NCBI RefSeq assembly: GCF_001612985.1
Contig: NZ_BDBM01000020.1
Span: forward strand, 81,175-145,174
Length of the DNA: 64,000 nucleotides
Reading direction: 5' to 3'
From: Nocardia gamkensis NBRC 108242
GTDB lineage: Bacteria; Actinomycetota; Actinomycetes; Mycobacteriales; Mycobacteriaceae
Position numbers and translations under genes: made by a program. Each line of letters starts with the position of its first letter. Position 1 is the stretch's first letter. A model generated the notes under the pieces. It had not been told where the DNA came from. It worked only from the letters and a program-made list of their open reading frames with translations, and did no database searches. Shown here one piece after another: positions 17,622-24,993 of the stretch.

Positions 17622-19271
17622 GTGTCGGCCATGGCAATAGATCTAGCTCGCAAAATCGCCAATCAAGCCGATGAGGCGGACGAGCGGTATAAGGCCGCCG
17701 CGTTCGTGAAGCGGTCGATCAACAAGGTCTTCCCGACCCATTGGTCGTTCCTGCTCGGCGAGATCGCGCTCTACAGCTTCATCATCCTGCTGCTGTCGGG
17801 CGTGTACCTGACCCTCTTCTTCGACCCCTCCATGACGGAGGTCGTCTACAACGGCGCCTACCAGCCACTTCGCGGTGTCACCATGTCGCGGGCGTACGAG
17901 ACGGCGCTCGATCTCTCCTTCGAAGTGCGTGGCGGCCTGTTCGTGCGGCAGGTGCATCACTGGGCGGCGCTGCTGTTCGCCATTTCCATCATCGTGCACT
18001 TGTTCCGGATCTTCTTCACCGGCGCGTTCCGCAAGCCGCGTGAGGCGAACTGGGTGATCGGTTCGCTGCTGCTGATCCTGGCGATGTTCGAGGGCTTCTT
18101 CGGCTACTCGCTGCCCGACGACCTGCTGTCGGGCACCGGCCTGCGGGCCGCGTTCTCGGGTATCACGATCGGCATCCCGGTCATCGGCACCTGGCTGCAC
18201 TGGCTGATGTTCGGCGGTGACTTCCCCGGCGAGATCATCATCCCGCGGCTCTACATCGCGCACGTGCTGTTGTTCCCGGGCATCATCCTGGCGTTGATCG
18301 CCGCGCACGTGGCGCTGGTCTGGTACCAGAAGCACACCCAGTTCCCCGGCCCGGGCCGGACGGAGAACAACGTGGTGGGCGCCCGGATCGTGCCGGTGTT
18401 CGCCGCCGACCAGGGCGCGTTCTTCGCCTTCACCCTGGGCATCGTGGGCATCATGGGCGGCGTGTTCCAGATCAACCCGATCTGGAACCTGGGTCCCTAC
18501 AACCCCTCGCAGGTGTCGGCGGGTTCGCAGCCGGACTTCTACATGATGTGGACCGACGGCATGGCCCGGTTGATGCCGCCGTGGGAGCTGTATCTGGGCC
18601 GCTACACCGTGCCGGCGGTGTTCTGGGTCGCATTGCTCATGGGCTTGGTGTTCACCGTGCTGATCGCCTATCCCTGGATCGAGAAGCGGCTCACCGGCGA
18701 TAGGAGCGCCCATCACAACCTGCTGCAACGCCCCCGTGACGTGCCCGTTCGCACGGCGATCGGCGCGATGGCGATCGCGTTCTACGTGGTGCTGACGCTG
18801 TCGTGCGTCAACGACATCATCGCCTACAAGTTCCAGATCTCTTTGAACGCGACGACATGGGCGGGCCGCATCGGGATCCTGCTCCTGCCTCCGATCGCCT
18901 ACCTGCTGGCCTACCGCATCTGCCTGGGCTTGCAGCGCAGCGACCGCGCGGTACTCGAGCACGGGGTGGAGACCGGAGTGGTCAAGCGCTTGCCGCACGG
19001 CGAGTACATCGAGGTGCATCAACCGCTCGGCCCGGTCGACGGACACGGTCACCCGATCCCGCTGGAGTACCAGGGCGCACCGGTCCCGAAGAAGATGAGC
19101 AAGCTGGGCGCGGCGGGCAAGCCGGGCACCGGCAGTTTCCTGCGCGCGGATCCGCGTGCGGAGAGCGTGCGGCACTTCGAGATAGAGCACGAAGAGGAAC
19201 GCAGGCAGCTCGCCGTGCTGCGCAAGGTTCAGCAACGAGCGAACGGCGACGGAAACGGTTCCGCGCACTGA
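17622..19271 (+). CDS. qcrB: Cytochrome bc1-type cytochrome b subunit, stand-alone QcrB paralogue
   Basis: This 549-aa cytochrome b of the actinobacterial menaquinol:cytochrome c oxidoreductase has eight or more helices. The haem b ligands are seen in R-Q-V-H-H-W / I-V-H-L-F-R and Y-I-A-H-V-L-L / A-A-H-V-A-L-V-W-Y. The Qo-site PEWY equivalent is P-D-F-Y, followed by M-M-W rather than the more usual M-G-W. A long hydrophilic tail (about 430-549) is typical of actinobacterial QcrB. qcrC, qcrA and ctaE are not beside it, whereas the respiratory operon is normally qcrCAB; this is probably a second copy. GTG 17622 follows CAGGGCGGG. Confidence 0.9.
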   Translation: MSAMAIDLARKIANQADEADERYKAAAFVKRSINKVFPTHWSFLLGEIALYSFIILLLSGVYLTLFFDPSMTEVVYNGAYQPLRGVTMSRAYETALDLSFEVRGGLFVRQVHHWAALLFAISIIVHLFRIFFTGAFRKPREANWVIGSLLLILAMFEGFFGYSLPDDLLSGTGLRAAFSGITIGIPVIGTWLHWLMFGGDFPGEIIIPRLYIAHVLLFPGIILALIAAHVALVWYQKHTQFPGPGRTENNVVGARIVPVFAADQGAFFAFTLGIVGIMGGVFQINPIWNLGPYNPSQVSAGSQPDFYMMWTDGMARLMPPWELYLGRYTVPAVFWVALLMGLVFTVLIAYPWIEKRLTGDRSAHHNLLQRPRDVPVRTAIGAMAIAFYVVLTLSCVNDIIAYKFQISLNATTWAGRIGILLLPPIAYLLAYRICLGLQRSDRAVLEHGVETGVVKRLPHGEYIEVHQPLGPVDGHGHPIPLEYQGAPVPKKMSKLGAAGKPGTGSFLRADPRAESVRHFEIEHEEERRQLAVLRKVQQRANGDGNGSAH

Positions 19272-19309
19272 GGATTCGCGCCGCAGCCGACCCGCCCGTA
19301 AACCGCGAA

Positions 19310-19336
19310 GGCCCCGAGTCCACACGACCCGGGGCC
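19310..19336 (+). terminator. Terminator after qcrB
   Basis: GGCCCCGAGTC pairs with GACCCGGGGCC across the loop CACAC, with one A-C mismatch, followed by a short T run. It lies between the convergent qcrB and DUF397 genes. Confidence 0.7.
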
Positions 19337-19369
19337 CGCTTTGCCTTGTTCAGGCCATTCCGGAGCGGT

Positions 19370-19579
19370 TCAGCCGCGCCGGAACTCTCCCGTCGAGAAC
19401 CCCACTAGGAATGCATCCCACTCGCCCGGCGCAAACGCCAAGACCGGGCCACGTCCACTGTCCTTGGTGTCACGAACCGCGACATTGCCGTCGACGAGAA
19501 AAGCGACTTCCACGCAGTTCCCATCCGGACCGCTGTATGTGCTCTTGCGCCACACAGCGCCCGTCCAATCAACCTCCAC
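19370..19579 (-). CDS. DUF397-domain protein
   Basis: This 69-aa small protein of the DUF397 family has W-R-K-S-T-Y-S near residue 10, N-C-V-E-V-A near 21, V-A-V-R-D-T-K near 33 and the closing W-x-x-F segment. In actinomycetes DUF397 proteins normally sit directly after an XRE/DUF5753 regulator and are thought to act with it. Here no regulator gene is found upstream, so it is an orphan. Confidence 0.85.
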   Translation of the reverse strand: MEVDWTGAVWRKSTYSGPDGNCVEVAFLVDGNVAVRDTKDSGRGPVLAFAPGEWDAFLVGFSTGEFRRG

Positions 19580-20002
19580 GGCACTAGCTCCTTTGCTGCG
19601 TCGAGAGCGAGATTTCTCCTGACATCGTTCCAGCTAGCATCGGTACTCGACTGGAAAGCCGAATCCCGTGGTGCACCCCGTGCCGGAGCGCACTTTCCCG
19701 GTGCGTAGATATCGCACATCGAGTTCGAGAGGAAATTAACCTCGCGCGGGGCCTGTCCCCGCGCGGTAACACTAGCAGGTCCTTCGAAAGTTTGCCCGGC
19801 TCTTGCCTATTCAATCATCGCAACCACACACGTTTGCGAAGAGAGGAAGTTGCGGGAGCATTGCCAGCCTCCCTCATCCATTCTGAACACTGGCGTACCA
19901 CAATGTTTTTAACGGATGTTATTGCTCTGTTATCGGAGCACAATTCACGCTCGCCCACGGGGCGCGTCGACGCGGCCCCTGCGGCCGTGCATGATGGAAC
20001 CT
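19580..20002. other. Intergenic region, 423 bp
   Basis: I see no gene with coding character. The DNA is clearly less GC-rich than its neighbours. It should hold promoters for the DUF397 gene (minus) and the DUF309 gene (plus). It occupies the place where the XRE partner of DUF397 would be expected, but no recognisable remnant is left. Confidence 0.5.
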
Positions 20003-20485
20003 ATGGTCGAACGCGCTCGCGACGACGCAGGTCGCGCCCGTAATGCTCGTCCGCGCGACCGTCTCGGGCGGCCGCTGCCTCCCGGGAGCACCGGAGTTGC
20101 CCGAATTCCGGACGATCTCGATCTTCCACCCCAGCAAACCTTGACCTTCGCCCAGCAACTGCTGGACGACGGACTTGCATTCAACGCACACGAGGTTTTA
20201 GAGGCCGCATGGAAGAACGGGCCGTTCGCCGAGCGGATGCTGTGGCAAGCGCTCGCGCAGTTCGCTGTCGGGCTGACCCACATACAGCGCGGTAATCCGA
20301 AAGGGGCGCGTACACTGCTCGCCCGCGCTGTGTCGCGGTTGACGGCATACCAACCGGAGAGCGGGCGAGCGCCCTACGACATCGACCTCGGCGGATTGGT
20401 CGCCCACGCCGAGGCCCTGCTCGCCACGCTGGAGGCAGGCGACGAACCGGCGGATGCCGACCTGCGGCCGCGTCTGCGCGGTTGA
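20003..20485 (+). CDS. DUF309-domain protein
   Basis: This 160-aa protein of the DUF309 family has a Gly/Arg-rich N-terminus followed by an all-helical domain with F-N-A-H-E-V-L-E-A-A-W-K near residue 67. The family's conserved H-E pair and W are present. Function is unknown; family members are small cytoplasmic helical-bundle proteins. Start ATG 20003 was chosen for its distance to GATGGA; ATG 19991 and 19994 are alternatives in the same frame. It ends 16 bp before gluQ and probably shares its transcript. Confidence 0.85.
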   Translation: MVERARDDAGRARNARPRDRLGRPLPPGSTGVARIPDDLDLPPQQTLTFAQQLLDDGLAFNAHEVLEAAWKNGPFAERMLWQALAQFAVGLTHIQRGNPKGARTLLARAVSRLTAYQPESGRAPYDIDLGGLVAHAEALLATLEAGDEPADADLRPRLRG

Positions 20486-20501
20486 GCGCGGCGCTCCTAC
20501 C

Positions 20502-21458
20502 ATGGCCGACGTGCGCACCACATCGTCCACCGACGGTCCCGTGGCCGAGCCGGGCGCGGGCCGGTATGCGCCGAGCCCGTCCGGGGACCTGCATCTGGGC
20601 AATCTCCGCACCGCGCTGCTGGCCTGGGCATTCGCTCGGTCCACCGGCCGCCGCTTCCTGCTGCGGATCGACGACCTGGACCGGGTGCGTCCCGGTGCGG
20701 AGCAGCGGCAACTGGACGACCTGACGGCGATCGGCGTGGACTGGGACGGACCCGTGGTACGCCAGTCCGAACGGTTGCCGTGGTACGAGGCGGCCATCGA
20801 ACGCCTCGCCGCCGCCGGTCTCACCTACGAATGCTTCTGTACCCGAAGGGAAATCCAGAAAGCCGCGACAGCACCGCACGGGCCGATGGGCGCCTACCCC
20901 GGCACCTGCCGCACGCTGAGCGACTCGGAACGGGCCCGGCTGCGCACCGAGGGTCGTCCGGCCGCGCTGCGTCTGCGCGCCACGGTGACCGAGTTCGAAG
21001 TGCGGGACGAACTGCACGGTCGCTATCGAGGCCCGGTGGACGACGTGGTGCTGCGGCGCGGCGACGGCGTCCCTGCCTACAACCTCGCCGTCGTGGTGGA
21101 CGACGCGGCACAAGGCGTCGACCAGGTGGTACGCGGCGACGACCTGTTGCCGTCGACCCCGCGCCAGGCCTACCTCGCGACGCTGCTCGGTCTGCCGGTG
21201 CCGAGCTACGCCCACGTGCCGCTGGTGCTCAATACGCAGGGGCGGCGACTGGCGAAACGGGATGGGGCGGTGACACTCCGCGAACGGTTGGCGCTCGGCA
21301 ACACGCCGGAGGAAGTAGTCTCGGCACTGGCCGCTTCGCTCGGCTCGACCGCGACATCGTCGTCCGAGCTACTCGCGTGTTTCGACACCCGGCGGCTGCC
21401 CCGCGAACCGTGGATACTCGACGTTCATGGGTTGTTGCGAAGCAGCCCATGTCCGTAA
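20502..21458 (+). CDS. gluQ: Glutamyl-queuosine tRNA(Asp) synthetase
   Basis: This 318-aa GluRS paralogue lacks the anticodon-binding domain and attaches glutamate to queuosine at position 34 of tRNA(Asp). It has R-Y-A-P-S-P-S-G-D-L-H-L-G-N (HIGH equivalent) near residue 22, a zinc site C-F-C-T ... Y-P-G-T-C near 110-130 and R-L-A-K-R-D-G (KMSKS equivalent) near 250. The family length is about 300. The product acts only on tRNA that already contains Q, which fits the nearby transporter and tgt genes. Confidence 0.9.
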   Translation: MADVRTTSSTDGPVAEPGAGRYAPSPSGDLHLGNLRTALLAWAFARSTGRRFLLRIDDLDRVRPGAEQRQLDDLTAIGVDWDGPVVRQSERLPWYEAAIERLAAAGLTYECFCTRREIQKAATAPHGPMGAYPGTCRTLSDSERARLRTEGRPAALRLRATVTEFEVRDELHGRYRGPVDDVVLRRGDGVPAYNLAVVVDDAAQGVDQVVRGDDLLPSTPRQAYLATLLGLPVPSYAHVPLVLNTQGRRLAKRDGAVTLRERLALGNTPEEVVSALAASLGSTATSSSELLACFDTRRLPREPWILDVHGLLRSSPCP

Positions 21459-21504
21459 CGTACGCATCGTCCAACTACTGATCAATCGACGAGGACAAAC
21501 AACT

Positions 21505-22194
21505 ATGACAAGCGGTGGGTACGACCCCAACCAGTATCCTCAGGGCGGGCAGCCGTACGGGCAGCCGTACCCGCAGGGGGGCGACCAGTACGGGCAGCAG
21601 CCCCAGTACGGCCAGCAGCAGCAGCCCCAGTACGGGCAGCAGCCGCAATACGGCCAGCAGCAGCAGCCCCAGTACGGCCAGCAGCCGCAATACGGTCAGC
21701 AGCAGCCCCAGTACGGCCAGGATCCCTACGGTCAGTACCCGCAACAGCCCGGGTTCAACGCCTACGGCGGTCAGCCGGGGGACCTCGGCACGCGCATCGG
21801 CGCCCGCGTCATCGACGCGATCATCCTGATGATCCCGTACTTCATCCTGTACATCCTGGTCAACAACTCGGTGGGCCTGACCATCGGGCTCGGCCTGGTG
21901 TGGACTCTGGTCCAGCTCGGCTACTTCGTCGGCATGGAGACCTCGCAGGGCACCACGCTCGGCAAGAAGATCCTCGGCCTGAAGGTGCTCGCGCCGGGCG
22001 GCGCCCCCAAGATCGACCCGGTCACCTCGCTGAAGCGCAACGCGTTCGTCGCCGCGAACATCATTCCGTGCGTCGGCGGCCTGGTCTCGCTGGGTCTGGC
22101 GATCTACATCATGGTCACCATTTCGCAGGACCCGAACAAGCAAGGCTGGCACGACAAGTTCGCCGGCGGCACCCAGGTCGTCAAGGCCTCCTGA
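21505..22194 (+). CDS. RDD-family membrane protein with Q/Y-rich N-terminus
   Basis: This 229-aa protein starts with about 85 residues of Gln/Tyr/Gly/Pro-rich repeats (unit Q-P-Q-Y-G-Q-Q), followed by an RDD domain with G-x-R-I-G-A-R-V-I-D-A at its start and three to four membrane helices (about 105-215). RDD proteins are possible transporters or membrane scaffolds. GAGGA precedes the ATG at 21505. It follows gluQ by 46 bp and ends in a strong terminator. Confidence 0.88.
   Translation: MTSGGYDPNQYPQGGQPYGQPYPQGGDQYGQQPQYGQQQQPQYGQQPQYGQQQQPQYGQQPQYGQQQPQYGQDPYGQYPQQPGFNAYGGQPGDLGTRIGARVIDAIILMIPYFILYILVNNSVGLTIGLGLVWTLVQLGYFVGMETSQGTTLGKKILGLKVLAPGGAPKIDPVTSLKRNAFVAANIIPCVGGLVSLGLAIYIMVTISQDPNKQGWHDKFAGGTQVVKAS
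21540..21730 (+). repeat. Tandem repeat coding for Q-Y-G-Q-Q units
   Basis: Repeated units of about 18-21 bp built on CCCCAGTACGGCCAGCAG occur six or more times with small changes and code for the Gln/Tyr-rich tail of the RDD protein. The copies are very similar at DNA level, so length variation between strains is likely. Confidence 0.8.
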
Positions 22195-22219
22195 TCCGCC
22201 ACAGCGACCTAGGACGCGC

Positions 22220-22248
22220 AGGGGCGCACCCGAATCGGGTGCGCCCCT
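22220..22248. terminator. Bidirectional terminator, perfect 13-bp stem
   Basis: AGGGGCGCACCCG and CGGGTGCGCCCCT enclose the loop AAT between the convergent RDD and DUF4190-like genes. Confidence 0.8.
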
Positions 22249-22269
22249 GTTGCTTTCCCGGCCGTGCCG

Positions 22270-22788
22270 CTACGTGCTGGTCGCCCCCGCGATGATCACC
22301 ACGACGAACCACAGGATGCCGAGCACGATCGCGCCGACACCGATCCAGATGCCCGCCAGCGCCATGCCGCGTCCTTCCTGACCGCTCTGCTTGACCTGAT
22401 TCAGCGCGATCACCCCGAGGATGATGCCGACGATCGAGCCGAGCCCACAGGTGACGAATCCGACCAGCGACGAGATCAGCGCGCCGATCGCCATGCCGTT
22501 GGTGCCCTGCGCCGGGACTCCGTAGGGCTGGTAGGGCGTCTGGTAGCCGTAGTTCGGCTGACCGTACGGCTGTACAGGCTGCTGGTAGGACGGATACTGC
22601 GGCTGCGGAGGCGGCGTCATCGGCTGCGAGGGCGGCTGTACCGGGTACTGCGGCGCCGACGGGTAACCCGACGGCTGCTGCTCAGGACTCGGGTACTGCG
22701 GGACCGAACTCTGCCCACCGGACTCCGGCGACACGCCTTGGCCGCCGTACTGCTTCCACCACTCGTCGGAATCGCCGGGATTCGTCAT
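22270..22788 (-). CDS. DUF4190-like membrane protein with Pro/Gln/Tyr-rich N-terminus
   Basis: This 172-aa protein has about 90 residues of Pro/Gln/Tyr/Ser-rich low complexity, then two membrane helices (about 98-125 and 148-170) in the DUF4190 pattern A-I-x-S-L-x-G-F-x-x-C-G-x-G-S-I-x-G-I-I-L-G. Function is unknown. The architecture mirrors that of the convergent RDD gene next door. The ATG at 22788 gives a M-T-N-P-G start, and the start is only 32 bp from the divergent YhhQ gene. Confidence 0.85.
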   Translation of the reverse strand: MTNPGDSDEWWKQYGGQGVSPESGGQSSVPQYPSPEQQPSGYPSAPQYPVQPPSQPMTPPPQPQYPSYQQPVQPYGQPNYGYQTPYQPYGVPAQGTNGMAIGALISSLVGFVTCGLGSIVGIILGVIALNQVKQSGQEGRGMALAGIWIGVGAIVLGILWFVVVIIAGATST

Positions 22789-22820
22789 TGCTACAGCGTA
22801 TTCCACAACCTGGTTGGATG

Positions 22821-23597
22821 ATGCGGGTGAGTGAGTCGAAAACCACGCAAGAGCACGGCGGGCCTGGGCGCCCCGCGGACCATGCGGCATTTGCCCAGGT
22901 CGCGCGGGGGTACTACGCACCGATCGTGGCCCTGTTCACTGCCACCCTGATCATCTCCAACATCTGCGCCACCAAGGGGGTGGAGTTCCTCGGCGATCGA
23001 TCGGTGTCGCTCGGGCCGCTACAGGTCCTGCCGATCGCCACCGATGGCGCCTTCTTCCTGTTCCCCTTGGCCTACATCCTCGGCGACGTACTGAGCGAGG
23101 TGTACGGCTTCCGCGCCACCCGCCGGGCCATCTACTACGGCTTCGCCGCCCTGCTGCTGACGGTCGTGTGCTTCGCCATCGCGATCCGGCTGCCCGCCGC
23201 GAGCTTCTACGACAACCAAGAGGCGTTCCGCACCGTCCTCGGGACGACGCCCCGGCTCGTCATCGCGGGCCTGGCCGGGTACTTCGTCGGCCAGCTGCTG
23301 AATTCCGCGACGCTGGTGCTGATCAAGGAGCGGACGAAGGAAAAGTACCTGTGGGCCAGGCTCATCGGATCGACCATCGTCGGCGAGTTCGCCGACACGC
23401 TGATCTTCTGCTCCATCGCCGCGGGCGCCATCGGCATCGATACCTGGCAGCAGTTCCTCAACTACGTGATCATCGGGTTCCTCTGGAAGACCCTCTGCGA
23501 GGTGATCGTGCTCCCGATCACCTACCGGGTGATCGCGTTGCTCAAGAAGCACGAACCCAGCTACGCGCCGACCGAAGTGGATCCACTGCGCACCTGA
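22821..23597 (+). CDS. yhhQ: Queuosine precursor transporter, YhhQ/DUF165 family
   Basis: This 258-aa membrane protein of the COG1738/YhhQ vitamin-transport-like family has about six helices. Family marks include I-S-N-I-C-A-T-K near residue 45, the F-P-L-A-Y-I-L-G-D-V-L-S-E-V-Y-G-F segment near 85, and G-E-F-A-D-T-L-I-F near 188. E. coli YhhQ takes up queuosine precursors; here the closeness to gluQ and tgt makes the same role likely, with queuine or preQ1 as cargo. Tandem ATGs at 22818 and 22821 and a GTG at 22827 are all possible starts. Confidence 0.88.
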   Translation: MRVSESKTTQEHGGPGRPADHAAFAQVARGYYAPIVALFTATLIISNICATKGVEFLGDRSVSLGPLQVLPIATDGAFFLFPLAYILGDVLSEVYGFRATRRAIYYGFAALLLTVVCFAIAIRLPAASFYDNQEAFRTVLGTTPRLVIAGLAGYFVGQLLNSATLVLIKERTKEKYLWARLIGSTIVGEFADTLIFCSIAAGAIGIDTWQQFLNYVIIGFLWKTLCEVIVLPITYRVIALLKKHEPSYAPTEVDPLRT

Positions 23598-23615
23598 CGA
23601 ATTCCCCGACCACCC

Positions 23616-23633
23616 TGCGGCGCGGGCGCCGCA
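23616..23633. terminator. Weak hairpin between yhhQ and tgt
   Basis: TGCGGCG and CGCCGCA flank the loop CGGG in the 67-bp gap between the convergent stops. The stem is short, and it is the only terminator candidate here. Confidence 0.4.
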
Positions 23634-23664
23634 AGAGACGATCGCGGCTCCGTGGAGCTCCCGA

Positions 23665-24936
23665 TCACCCTTGCGGACCCGCGCCGTCGTGTTCCCGGAA
23701 AGCCTTTCCCTTCCCCCAACGCCCTAATGTCTCGGCCTTGTGCTCATCGAAGTAGCCGCCCTCGATGCTGTGCCGGATGCGGTCGACCAGGCGAACCGTG
23801 AACCGTTCGTTGTGAATGGTGCACAGCGTGGAGGCGAGCATCTCCTTGGCCTTGAACAGGTGATGGATGTAGGCGCGCGTGTAGTTGGCGCAGGTGTAGC
23901 AGTCGCAGTTCTCGTCGATCGGGGTGAAGTCGCGTCGGAAGCGGCTGGTGTTGATGTTGAAACGGCCGGTGTCGAGGTAGATCGCGGCGTTGCGGGCGAC
24001 CCGGGACGGATTCACGCAGTCGAAGGTGTCCGCGCCGTTCTCGATCGCGGTGAAGATGTCCTCCGGTTCGCTGATGCCGAGCATGTGACGCGGCTTGTCC
24101 TCGGGCAGCTCGTCGGAGCACCAACCGACGGTGGCGCCCAGGTTGTGCTTCTCCAGCGCGCCGCCGATGCCGTAACCGTCGAATCCCGTTCCCGCGCTTC
24201 CGCGAATCGATTCCAGCCCTCGACATGCCTTCCGGCGCAGGTCCTCGTACTGCGCGCCTTGGATGACGGCGAACAGCGCCTGGTACGGACGGTGCGTGCG
24301 CGCGGTGGTCAGCCGTTCGTGCTCATCGATGCAGCGCTGCGCCCACTCGTGCGTGCGCTGTACCGATCGCTCCTGGTAGGCACGGGTGTTGAGCAGCGTG
24401 GTGAGTTCATCGAAAGCGAACATGATGTCGGCGCCGAGCTGGTGCTGGATGCCCATCGACACCTCGGGGGTGAACCGGTGCGCGGAGCCGTCGAGGTGGG
24501 AGCGGAAGGTGACCCCGTCGTCGTCCACGGTGGCCAGCCGCTCCTTGCCGGGGGCGATCACGTCGTCGCTGCGCACGTCGACCGCCTCCATCGCCAGCAC
24601 CTTCTTGAAGCCGACCCCCAGTGACATCACCTGGAACCCGCCGCTGTCGGTGAAGGTCGGTCCCGGCCAGTTCATGAACGCGCTGAGCCCGCCCGCCTCG
24701 TCCACGATGTCGGCACCCGGTTGCAGGTAGAGGTGGTAGGCGTTGGCCAGCAGCGCCTGGGCGCCGAGTTCCCGCATGGTCTCCGGCAGCACCGCCTTGA
24801 CCGTCGCCTTGGTGCCCACCGGGATGAACGCGGGCGTGGCGATCGACCCGTGCGGCGTGGCGATCACACCGGACCGGCCGTGCCGCCCTTCCAGGCGCGT
24901 ACCGACGGTGAAGGAGAAGGATTCGGGACCGGACAC
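23665..24936 (-). CDS. tgt: tRNA-guanine transglycosylase
   Basis: This 423-aa Tgt exchanges guanine 34 of GUN-anticodon tRNAs for a queuosine precursor base. Catalytic parts are clear: T-D-S-G-G-F-Q-V near residue 95, the nucleophile in F-D-C-V-N-P-S-R-V-A-R, and the zinc site C-D-C-Y-T-C ... H near 335-365. The base-specificity segment reads G-G-A-L-E-K where preQ1-type enzymes such as E. coli have G-G-L-A-V-G-E. GTG 24936 has GAGGA upstream; the frame is open for 45 bp more. It converges on the transporter gene. Confidence 0.93.
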   Translation of the reverse strand: MSGPESFSFTVGTRLEGRHGRSGVIATPHGSIATPAFIPVGTKATVKAVLPETMRELGAQALLANAYHLYLQPGADIVDEAGGLSAFMNWPGPTFTDSGGFQVMSLGVGFKKVLAMEAVDVRSDDVIAPGKERLATVDDDGVTFRSHLDGSAHRFTPEVSMGIQHQLGADIMFAFDELTTLLNTRAYQERSVQRTHEWAQRCIDEHERLTTARTHRPYQALFAVIQGAQYEDLRRKACRGLESIRGSAGTGFDGYGIGGALEKHNLGATVGWCSDELPEDKPRHMLGISEPEDIFTAIENGADTFDCVNPSRVARNAAIYLDTGRFNINTSRFRRDFTPIDENCDCYTCANYTRAYIHHLFKAKEMLASTLCTIHNERFTVRLVDRIRHSIEGGYFDEHKAETLGRWGKGKAFREHDGAGPQG

Positions 24937-24993
24937 CCCGCTATCCTCGCAGTTCGCCGCCCGCCGCCCGAACCAGCCCACCGCTCGCCTGCC

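Noticed and set aside
17643..19325. 560-codon frame antisense to qcrB
   Set aside because: Its composition is typical of a high-GC shadow frame, while the plus strand encodes a complete cytochrome b.
19584..19814. 76-codon minus-strand frame as the missing XRE partner of DUF397
   Set aside because: It has no helix-turn-helix pattern and no coding character.
21540..21730. Short direct repeats resembling a CRISPR or iteron array
   Set aside because: They are in-frame codons for a Gln/Tyr-rich tail with no spacers.
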